Assembly (NCBI GenBank): GCA_930633525.1
Contig: CAKNFP010000001.1
Location: forward strand, 434,001-498,000
Source: Hyphomicrobiales bacterium
GTDB taxonomy: Bacteria; Pseudomonadota; Alphaproteobacteria; Rhizobiales; Beijerinckiaceae
DNA length: 64,000 nucleotides
Direction of reading: 5' to 3'
Below are positions 57,362-64,000 of this stretch, in pieces. The translations under genes were made by a program, and so were the position numbers. Position 1 is the first letter of the stretch, and every line of letters starts with the position of its first letter. The notes beneath the pieces were generated by a model. The model made no database searches. It was not told the origin of the DNA and saw only the letters and a program-made list of their open reading frames with translations.

Positions 57362-58572
57362 AGCCCGGTTCGATTGCGCCAATGCGCGGCTTCCTGCGGG
57401 CGGACGGACGCAAAGGCATCCGCAATGTGGTCGCAGTCGCCTATCTCGTGGAATGTGCGCACCACGTTGCCCGCGAGATCGCCTGGCCGTTCCGCGATCA
57501 GGATGTCCATCTCATCGGCTTTCCCGGCTGCTATCCCAACGGCTATGCGCAGCGCATGATGGAGGAGTTGTGCACGCACCCCAATGTGGGCGCGGTGCTT
57601 CTGCTATCGCTGGGTTGCGAAAGCTTTGACAAATATGGGCTTGCCCATGTGGTGCGGCAGAGTGGCCGGCCGGTGGAAACGGTCGTCATCCAGGCGAGCG
57701 GCGGCACGCGCGCCTCGATCGCCGAAGGGCAATCCTGGGTGCGGGCGCAGCTGCCCCTGCTTGCGGCGCAAGAGCCGGTGCCGATGGGGATAGACGAACT
57801 CGTTGTCGGCACCGTCTGCGGGGGGTCCGATGGAACGTCGGGCATCACAGGTAATCCCGCGGCAGGCCGTGCGTTCGATCAGCTTGTCGGAGAAGGGGCT
57901 GCCTGCATATTCGAGGAAGCGGGCGAGCTCATCGGCTGCGAGCATATCATGGCGAGCCGAGCCATTACTCCGGAACTCGGCGCTGTTCTGCGGGACAGCG
58001 TTGCAAAGGCGGCGCGATACTACGCGACATTGGGATATGGTTCTTTTGCCGCGGGGAATGCGGATGGCGGCCTGTCCACCATCGAGGAAAAATCGATGGG
58101 CGCCTATGCGAAGTCCGGTTCGTCGCCGATCGCCGGGCTCATCAAGCCGGGGGACCGCCCCCCACGGGGTGGCCTCTATCTCCTCGACGTCGTGCCGGAC
58201 GGCGAGGTCCGTTTCGGGTTCCCGAACATCAATGACACCGCCGAGATCGCGGAGCTGATCGCCTGTGGCAGCCATGCCGTTCTGTTCGTGACGGGACGCG
58301 GCTCGGTCGTCGGATCCGCCATCTCTCCGGTCGTCAAGATCTGCGCCAATCCGGAAACCTATCGCCGTATGGCGGAGGATATGGATGTTGACGCCGGCCG
58401 CATACTCGCGGGGGAGGCGACCCTCGACGACGTGGGGCGCGAGATCCATGAGCTCGTGGTCTCACTTGGCCAAGGCGGGCGCACGAAGTCGGAGGAGCTT
58501 GGCCATCGCGAATTTGCGCTGACCTACAAGAGTTTTGAGCCGATCGGACCGGCTTGCTTGCCGGCTGCCTGA
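57358..58572 (+). CDS. UxaA/GarD-family dehydratase, large subunit
   Basis: The protein is 404 residues. FLRADGRKGIRNVVAV near the N-terminus, LIGFPGCYPNG, LLLSLGCES, EAGELIGCEH with the FeS/metal-type cysteines, and GGLSTIEEKSMGAYAKSG match altronate/galactarate dehydratase large domains. It probably dehydrates a sugar acid in partnership with the SAF protein. The substrate, such as altronate or galactarate, cannot be set from sequence. Confidence 0.87.
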   Translation: MKPGSIAPMRGFLRADGRKGIRNVVAVAYLVECAHHVAREIAWPFRDQDVHLIGFPGCYPNGYAQRMMEELCTHPNVGAVLLLSLGCESFDKYGLAHVVRQSGRPVETVVIQASGGTRASIAEGQSWVRAQLPLLAAQEPVPMGIDELVVGTVCGGSDGTSGITGNPAAGRAFDQLVGEGAACIFEEAGELIGCEHIMASRAITPELGAVLRDSVAKAARYYATLGYGSFAAGNADGGLSTIEEKSMGAYAKSGSSPIAGLIKPGDRPPRGGLYLLDVVPDGEVRFGFPNINDTAEIAELIACGSHAVLFVTGRGSVVGSAISPVVKICANPETYRRMAEDMDVDAGRILAGEATLDDVGREIHELVVSLGQGGRTKSEELGHREFALTYKSFEPIGPACLPAA

Positions 58573-58604
58573 CACGGTCAATGCCAATCAAAGGATACGT
58601 CTCG

Positions 58605-59255
58605 ATGACTGACAATTTCACGGCGCGGCTGGAGCGCTGCTATACTGGCGTCGTCCATGATGTCATGCGGGCCATGGGCCTGCGGGACTTTACGCTGCCT
58701 GCGGAAATCAGGCCGAATATGCCCGAGAAGGTCCTCGCCGGCCCGGCCTTTACCATCGACGGGCGGGTCGATCCGAACGCGGATCCGCACCAGACATTGC
58801 TGGAATGGACCGGGCTTCTCTCGAAAGCAAAGTCCGGTCATGTCTGGGTTTCCCAGCCGAATGACCGGGTCGTCGCCAATATGGGTGAGTTGTCGGCCGA
58901 GACATTGAAGAATAAAGGCGTGCCGGGCTGCATCGCGGATGGCTATGTTCGCGACAGCAATTTCCTGCTGGCGCTGGAGTTCCAGACCTGGTCGCGTGGC
59001 TATACACCCCGTGACATCGTGGGCTACTGGCTGCCGCGCGCTTTCGATGTCGATATCAAGATCGGCGATGTCGTGATCGCGCCCGGGGACTACATGATCG
59101 GCGATCGCGACGGGCTGATCCGGATCCCGCAAGCGCAGGTCGAAGAGATCGTTGCGGCTGCGGAGCAGGCGATCGCGACGGAAAATCTCGTTCGCAAGGC
59201 CATTCTGGAGGGTATGGACCCTCAAGAAGCCTATTTGCGCTTTGGAAAGTTCTGA
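58605..59255 (+). CDS. RraA-like protein (4-hydroxy-4-methyl-2-oxoglutarate aldolase family)
   Basis: The protein is 216 residues. The conserved core GCIADGYVRDSNF carries the family Arg116 and Asp117 and is preceded by ANMGELSAETLKNKGV. Members include RNase E inhibitor RraA and HMG aldolases. In a catabolic locus an aldolase or lyase acting on a 2-oxo acid is more likely; inference. SD AAGGATA before ATG 58605. Confidence 0.85.
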   Translation: MTDNFTARLERCYTGVVHDVMRAMGLRDFTLPAEIRPNMPEKVLAGPAFTIDGRVDPNADPHQTLLEWTGLLSKAKSGHVWVSQPNDRVVANMGELSAETLKNKGVPGCIADGYVRDSNFLLALEFQTWSRGYTPRDIVGYWLPRAFDVDIKIGDVVIAPGDYMIGDRDGLIRIPQAQVEEIVAAAEQAIATENLVRKAILEGMDPQEAYLRFGKF

Positions 59256-59265
59256 GGCCGATGCC

Positions 59266-60375
59266 ATGAAGATTAGCGATGTTGAAGTGCGCTGCTGTCG
59301 GCGGCTGCCAGATGCTTTCGATGCGGGCGCGTTCCGAACCGGCGATTTCTCGGCGTTCCAGTTTCTGGCCGTCACCATGAAGACGGATGAGGGGCTGAGC
59401 GCGACAACTTTCGGCTTCGCCGGGCGTTCGGCCGAGGGCGCGGGCAAGCTGATTGCCGATACCTTGCGGCCTTTCATGCTGGGGCGCGATCCGCGCGATC
59501 GGGAAAAGGCGTGGCATGAGTTTCGGACGGCCGACCGCTGGTGGGGGCATCTGCCCATCTACGGCTATGGTCCGTTCGATACGCTGCAGTGGCTCTTGTC
59601 CGCAGAGGCCGCCGGACAGCCGCTTTACAAGTATCTTGGTGCTTATAGGGACGATGTTCCCGTCTATGGCAGTTCGATGATCCTTTCAAAGCCGGAGGAT
59701 TACGCAAAGGAAGCCCTGCGCGCCAAGGCGGAGGGGCTGAAAGCCTACAAGCTGCATACGCCGGGCAAGGATCTGGAGGAGGACCTGGAGGCTCACCGCC
59801 TTGTGCGCGAGGCCGTGGGGCCCGATTTCACGCTGATGTCCGACCCTGTCTCGACTTTCAACCTGGAGCAGGCGATCCGCTTTGGGCGCGCGTTGGAAGG
59901 GCTCGGCTACTACTGGTATGAAGAGCCTCTCTACGATGAGGATGTGCATGCCCTGCGCGAGCTGACGCGCACCCTTGAGATACCTCTGGTCGGCACGGAA
60001 GTGCTCGCCAAGCATCCCTACAGCATCGCCGAATGCATCGCGACCCGCGTCGTTGATCGCGTGCGCGCCGATGTCTCCTGGACCGGAGGCGTTACCGGCG
60101 TCATGAAAACCGCGCGGCTGGCGGAAGCCTTCGGCGTCAATTGCGAGATCCATACGTCGATCTTTCACCCCGCCGAAATCGTCAATCTGCATTGCTGCGC
60201 GGCAGTGAAGAACTGTGATTTCTTCGAGCTGCTCTATCCGGCTGAGGGATTTGCCTTCGGCCTGAAGGACCCCCTGCCAATCGAGAACGGTGTTGCGAAG
60301 CTGCCATCGCGGCCCGGGCTCGGTGTCGATCTCGATTGGGACGATATCGATCGCTGCACCGTAGCGATCGTCTGA
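59266..60375 (+). CDS. Enolase-superfamily protein 2 (KxH variant)
   Basis: The protein is 369 residues. The catalytic strand reads YKLHTPG, so the usual second Lys is His164 (Lys162-x-His164). Metal ligands Asp193, Glu220 and Glu245 and the Asp269/His296 dyad are kept. The segment normally reading AxWDLxAK is LQWLLSAEAAG. This KxH arrangement marks a specific subgroup distinct from proteins 1 and 3 here. Likely an acid sugar dehydratase, substrate unknown. It follows rraA-like gene after 10 bases. Confidence 0.87.
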   Translation: MKISDVEVRCCRRLPDAFDAGAFRTGDFSAFQFLAVTMKTDEGLSATTFGFAGRSAEGAGKLIADTLRPFMLGRDPRDREKAWHEFRTADRWWGHLPIYGYGPFDTLQWLLSAEAAGQPLYKYLGAYRDDVPVYGSSMILSKPEDYAKEALRAKAEGLKAYKLHTPGKDLEEDLEAHRLVREAVGPDFTLMSDPVSTFNLEQAIRFGRALEGLGYYWYEEPLYDEDVHALRELTRTLEIPLVGTEVLAKHPYSIAECIATRVVDRVRADVSWTGGVTGVMKTARLAEAFGVNCEIHTSIFHPAEIVNLHCCAAVKNCDFFELLYPAEGFAFGLKDPLPIENGVAKLPSRPGLGVDLDWDDIDRCTVAIV

Positions 60376-60387
60376 GCGAGATGTGTG

Positions 60388-61413
60388 ATGAAAGCTCTCT
60401 CCATCGATCAGCCCGGCACCCTCTCGTTCACGGAGCAACCCTGGCCGCCAGCGGGTAATGGCGAGATCGGTATTCGAACAGCCTATATCGGCTACTGCGG
60501 ATCTGATCTGAACAGTTTTCGTGGGAAAAACCCCCTGGTCAAATATCCGCGCGTTCCGGGGCACGAAATATCCGGCGTCATCGAGACGATTGGTGCCGAT
60601 GTGCCCGGCCACTTTCAGGTCGGTCAGCATGTTTGCATTCTGCCTTACTTCAATTGTGGCGTTTGCAATGCGTGCCGCATGGGCCGGCCCAACGCCTGCA
60701 AGCACAATGAAACGCTCGGCGTGCAACGGGAAGGCGCGCTGACCGAGTTCATCGCGGTGCCGCATGGCAAGATCATCCCTGTCGATGGATTGGCGTTGCG
60801 CGATCTGGCCTTGATCGAACCGCTGGCGGTGGGCTTCCACGCTGTGCGCCGGGCCGAGGTGGCGGAAGGCGAGCGGGTGGTGGTGCTCGGCTGCGGTGTC
60901 ATCGGTCTGGGCGCGGTGCTTGGCGCCGTCACTCGGGGCGCGCGGGTCATTGCTGTTGATCTGGCGGCGGCCAAGCTTGCTCAGGCGAAGGCCCTCAGGG
61001 CCGAGGATGTTGTTGACGCCTCGCAGGTCGATGTGGCGGCGGCCATTTCCGAGCTCACGGGAGACGATGGCCCGCAAGTTGTCATCGAGGCCGTTGGAGC
61101 GGAACAGACCTTTACGCAGTCGATCGATATCGTCGGTTCGTGCGGCAGGGTCGTCTACGTCGGTTATGCGAAGAATCCGGTAACTTATGAGACCAGGTTT
61201 TTTCTGATGAAGGAGATCGATATTCGAGGATCGCGCGGCGCTCAGCTCGTCGATTTTGAGAATGTTATTGCGGCGATGAAGCGACGTCCGGAGATCGGCA
61301 ATCTCATTATTTCCCGTGTGGCGTCCTTTGCAGAGGCCGCGGATGCGATGCGCGCATGGGACGCCGATCCAGGCGCCTTCACGAAGATCCTGATCGATGT
61401 GCGCGGCACCTGA
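60388..61413 (+). CDS. Zinc-dependent medium-chain dehydrogenase (sorbitol/threonine dehydrogenase-like)
   Basis: The protein is 341 residues from ATG 60388 (a GTG one codon upstream is possible). Catalytic zinc ligands Cys37 and His59-Glu60 (GHEI), structural zinc Cys90, 93, 96 and 104 (CGVCNACRMGRPNAC) and the NAD motif VLGCGVIGLGAV are visible. It oxidises a secondary alcohol of a sugar acid or polyol, probably in the same pathway. It follows the enolase gene after 12 bases. Confidence 0.9.
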   Translation: MKALSIDQPGTLSFTEQPWPPAGNGEIGIRTAYIGYCGSDLNSFRGKNPLVKYPRVPGHEISGVIETIGADVPGHFQVGQHVCILPYFNCGVCNACRMGRPNACKHNETLGVQREGALTEFIAVPHGKIIPVDGLALRDLALIEPLAVGFHAVRRAEVAEGERVVVLGCGVIGLGAVLGAVTRGARVIAVDLAAAKLAQAKALRAEDVVDASQVDVAAAISELTGDDGPQVVIEAVGAEQTFTQSIDIVGSCGRVVYVGYAKNPVTYETRFFLMKEIDIRGSRGAQLVDFENVIAAMKRRPEIGNLIISRVASFAEAADAMRAWDADPGAFTKILIDVRGT

Positions 61414-61509
61414 ATAGCCGGCTTCGCGTGCGCGTCCAGCGTGTTTTCCTGGATGAGAGGGGCTCTTGTCGCAGGCGAGCGCGGAGAGCGTGTATAGAGG
61501 AATAAGCAA

Positions 61510-62292
61510 ATGCAGCTGCCGGGCTATGACACAATGAAGGATGTCTTCGGGCTAGCCGGCCACCATGCGCTGATCACCGGGGGAAGCAGCGGACTTGGCC
61601 TTGACGTGGCCCGTTGTTTTCTGGCTGCGGGCGCGCGGGTGACGATTACCGGAACAGATGGATCAAAGCTTGACCAGGCTGTGCGAGAACTTGGTGAAAA
61701 CGCGGCTGGCTTCATCTGCGATGTCACGCAACTCGATGCGGCGAACGATTTCGCAGGCATGGTGGAGGAAAAGCGCGGCGCCGTTTCAATCTTGGTCAAC
61801 AATGCCGGGCGAACAGTCAAGCAATCGCTCGATGCGATGTCACCGGAAGATTTCCAAGCCGTTCTCAATATTCACGTCTCAGGCGCCTTTGCGTGTTCGC
61901 GGGCGTTCGTCAAGCAGATCGAGGCGAGCGGCAAAGGCTCGATTCTCTTTACGGCATCGATGAGCTCATTTCTCGGGATACCGAATGTAATCGGCTATTC
62001 TGCCGCGAAGGCCGCGCATGTGGGTATGGTGCGTGCCCTGGCCACTGAGCTTGCGCCGCGCGGTGTGCGGGTCAATGGGGTGGCTCCCGGATGGATCGAT
62101 ACCCCGCTTTTCCGCAAGGCGACAGCCAGCGACCCGGCGCGGCGGGCCAAGATCGATGGGCGTATTCCCATGAAAAGGCTTGGAAGCGGTGCGGATATCG
62201 GTTGGGCGATGACCTATCTTGCCTCGCGCGCGGCGGGCTATGTGACAGGGCATATCCTGGTCGTCGATGGTGGCGCGCTGCACGGCTTCTGA
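61510..62292 (+). CDS. Short-chain dehydrogenase/reductase
   Basis: The protein is 260 residues. Cofactor motif TGGSSGLG (23-30), NNAG (97-100), catalytic Tyr163-Lys167 (GYSAAK) and the C-terminal GHILVVDGGALHGF are intact. Sequence style is that of gluconate 5-dehydrogenase-like SDRs, a plausible partner for a sugar acid pathway. The gene follows the zinc dehydrogenase after 96 bases. Confidence 0.9.
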   Translation: MQLPGYDTMKDVFGLAGHHALITGGSSGLGLDVARCFLAAGARVTITGTDGSKLDQAVRELGENAAGFICDVTQLDAANDFAGMVEEKRGAVSILVNNAGRTVKQSLDAMSPEDFQAVLNIHVSGAFACSRAFVKQIEASGKGSILFTASMSSFLGIPNVIGYSAAKAAHVGMVRALATELAPRGVRVNGVAPGWIDTPLFRKATASDPARRAKIDGRIPMKRLGSGADIGWAMTYLASRAAGYVTGHILVVDGGALHGF

Positions 62293-62418
62293 CGCGGCGG
62301 AGCGGGGGATCCCGGTGTTGCCACAGAGCCAGCGTCGGGCGTGCTCGCCGTTCTTGTGGAGGTGATTTGCGATCGGGGATGCTTCCCAAGGCCTGGTCAA
62401 TGCTTTAATTATTGGCTC

Positions 62419-63129
62419 ATGAAAACGCAGCTCCTCTTTCGTGACGATGCTTATCTGCGCGAGGCCACGGCGCGCGTGACCGCCGTCGACGATGCCGGCG
62501 TACAGCTTGACCAGACCATTTTCTATGTGCAGGGCGGCGGCCAGCCCGGTGATCGCGGCACCATGACCTTGGCGGATGGTGCCAGTCTTCCCGTCTTGAA
62601 TGCCGTCTACGGCGCGGATCGCTCGTCCGTTCTGCATCAGATCGGGGAGGGCGCTCGCCGGCCGGAGATCGGTGAGAGTGTGGCTCTCGCGCTCGACTGG
62701 CCCATTCGCTACGCACGTATGCGCGCGCATACGGCGCTGCATCTGCTGTCGGTCATCCTGCCCTATCCGGTGACCGGTGGTTCTGTGGGCGATGGCGAAG
62801 GGCGGCTCGATTTCGACATTCCCGAAGCCAGTCTCGACAAAGATGCGCTCAGCGCCGAACTCACGGCCATGGCGGCGCGGGACGCTGTCGTCAGTGAACG
62901 CTGGATTGCCGACGATGAGCTTCTCGCCAATCCCTCGCTCGTCAAGACGATGTCGGTCAAGCCGCCGATGGGGACGGGCCGCGTCCGGCTCGTCGAAATC
63001 GCGGGTCTCGATCTGCAGCCATGCGGCGGCACGCATGTGCGGCGTACCGGCGAAATCGGCAGCGTCGTGGTGACCGGCATCGAGAAAAAAGGCAAACAAA
63101 ATCGCCGCGTCCGGATCGCGCTTGCCTGA
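62419..63129 (+). CDS. Alanyl-tRNA editing protein AlaX
   Basis: The protein is 236 residues. It has the AlaRS editing domain with zinc ligands in HTALH (His104, His108) and CGGTH (Cys202, His206), and the N-terminal YVQGGGQPGDRG motif. AlaX proteins hydrolyse mischarged Ser- or Gly-tRNA(Ala). It is unexpected inside a catabolic locus, and it may belong to a separate transcription unit. Confidence 0.88.
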   Translation: MKTQLLFRDDAYLREATARVTAVDDAGVQLDQTIFYVQGGGQPGDRGTMTLADGASLPVLNAVYGADRSSVLHQIGEGARRPEIGESVALALDWPIRYARMRAHTALHLLSVILPYPVTGGSVGDGEGRLDFDIPEASLDKDALSAELTAMAARDAVVSERWIADDELLANPSLVKTMSVKPPMGTGRVRLVEIAGLDLQPCGGTHVRRTGEIGSVVVTGIEKKGKQNRRVRIALA

Positions 63130-63241
63130 CGTGGCATCGGCAACATATTCAAATTAAACACGAAATTTTGGAATCGGCCCATTTTCCTCGATGCTTGAAA
63201 AAAATAAATTATAATTTATAAGTTTGATGGCGAGGTGGCCC

Positions 63242-64000
63242 ATGAAGCTTGTCGGCATTAGCGTTTATCCCTTGGCTGCAACATTTGCGCGCCAGTATGG
63301 CGGGCTTGCCAATGTGCCGCCCGAAATTCTGGCGCCTGCGAGCCATTTTCGGCGCATCCCGCGCACCGGCCAATATGCAACGCTCGTCAGGGCGACGGCT
63401 GACAACGGCTTGAGCGGCTGGGGTGAGGGGTTTGGCCTGCCTTATCCGCTGGCGGTTGCAAGCCTGGTCGAGAACGTGGTCGCGCCGGTGATCATCGGGC
63501 AGGACCTCGGTGAACCGGTCAGCATGCTGGCGGATCTCGCGACCTATTTTCGGGCTCTTGGCCATACACGCGGCTCCGCCATCGAGGCCCTCGCGGCGGT
63601 CGATATCGCGTTGTGGGATCTGATCGCCAAGAGCGCCGGCCAGCCGCTCGCAACACGGCTCGGTGGCTCGCCCGGGCCGGTTGAAACTTATGTCAGCCCT
63701 GTCGCGCTCTTGCCGACACCCGATGCATCGGCGGCGGCCGCGCGGGAGCTCATCGCTCAGGGCTATCATGCTGTGAAGCTGAAGATCGGCCGGGGCATCG
63801 CGGTGGACCTCGATCATATCTCAGCTGTCCGCGAGGCGCTTGGCCAGCATCAGCTCATGCTTGATGCGAACTGCGCTTATGGCGTGAGGGACGCCATCGC
63901 TCTTGCGGAAGGGCTGCGGGATCTTGATATTGCCTGGCTGGAGGAGCCCATCCCGCCGGATGATCCGGCAGCGCTCGCCGCCGTGCGGCGCGCCTCGCCG
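63242..64000 (+). CDS. Enolase-superfamily protein 3, N-terminal part
   Basis: The gene starts at ATG 63242 and runs off the window after 253 codons. The protein shows the MLE/MR N-terminal fold and DIALWDLIAKSAGQPLATRLGG, catalytic Lys179-x-Lys181 (AVKLKIG), Asp208 (MLDAN) and Glu235 (LEEP). It is distinct from proteins 1 and 2. Whether the third ligand and the dyad are intact cannot be seen. It may be in the same operon, with 112 AT-rich bases before it. Confidence 0.85.
   Translation, partial: MKLVGISVYPLAATFARQYGGLANVPPEILAPASHFRRIPRTGQYATLVRATADNGLSGWGEGFGLPYPLAVASLVENVVAPVIIGQDLGEPVSMLADLATYFRALGHTRGSAIEALAAVDIALWDLIAKSAGQPLATRLGGSPGPVETYVSPVALLPTPDASAAAARELIAQGYHAVKLKIGRGIAVDLDHISAVREALGQHQLMLDANCAYGVRDAIALAEGLRDLDIAWLEEPIPPDDPAALAAVRRASP

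Overview
The window looks like a chromosomal segment of a high-GC alphaproteobacterium of the order Hyphomicrobiales (Rhizobiales). This rests on recognisable gene order and families: truA-fmt, tyrA-hisC-chorismate mutase next to metX-metW, xerD-aroK-aroB, recR-ybaB-dnaX with a small SRP RNA, pheA divergent from a CycM-type cytochrome c, a Porin_2 family porin, and short GC-rich palindromic intergenic repeats of the kind common in this order. Genus cannot be fixed from the sequence alone.

Layout. 0-2.3 kb: end of dapE, then truA and fmt. 2.4-5.1 kb: a formaldehyde detoxification cassette (frmR, glutathione-dependent formaldehyde dehydrogenase, S-formylglutathione hydrolase) with two FrmR-type operator half-site pairs, lying between fmt and def and bordered by repeats. 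5.4-15.4 kb: def, rmuC, aromatic amino acid and methionine biosynthesis, xerD, a 51-residue membrane protein, aroK-aroB. 15.4-17.8 kb: an AT-richer insert with a serralysin-like RTX metalloprotease and a second gene that is essentially a free-standing copy of its C-terminal domain. 17.9-31 kb: recR, ybaB, dnaX, SRP RNA, nudC, GNAT, pheA, cycM, a proline/arginine-rich OmpA protein, and thiC under a TPP riboswitch. 29.8-44 kb: PRC-barrel protein, HAD phosphatase, argB, DUF423, map, an SBF-like transporter, rpmH-rnpA-yidC, YceI-cytochrome b561, engB, a flavoprotein lacking its redox cysteines, an orphan histidine kinase and a CatB-type acetyltransferase.

A tRNA-Arg(ACG) at 44.3 kb marks the transition to an accessory catabolic region (44.4-64 kb). 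It holds a repeat cluster next to the tRNA, an aromatic-hydroxylase-like flavoprotein, a porin, a candidate structured small RNA with its own terminator, a MarR regulator, a CatIJ-type CoA-transferase with a divergent IclR regulator, and then a large catabolic locus. That locus combines a polar-amino-acid-type ABC transporter, a GntR/FCD regulator, a split UxaA/altronate dehydratase-type enzyme, an RraA-like protein, a zinc dehydrogenase, an SDR, an AlaX editing protein and three different enolase-superfamily enzymes. The gene set suggests uptake and dehydration/oxidation of an acid sugar or related hydroxy acid. The binding protein has lost the aspartate that normally holds an alpha-amino group, which fits a non-amino-acid carboxylate ligand. 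The actual substrate is not determinable from sequence. This locus and the RTX pair are the best candidates for undescribed biology here.
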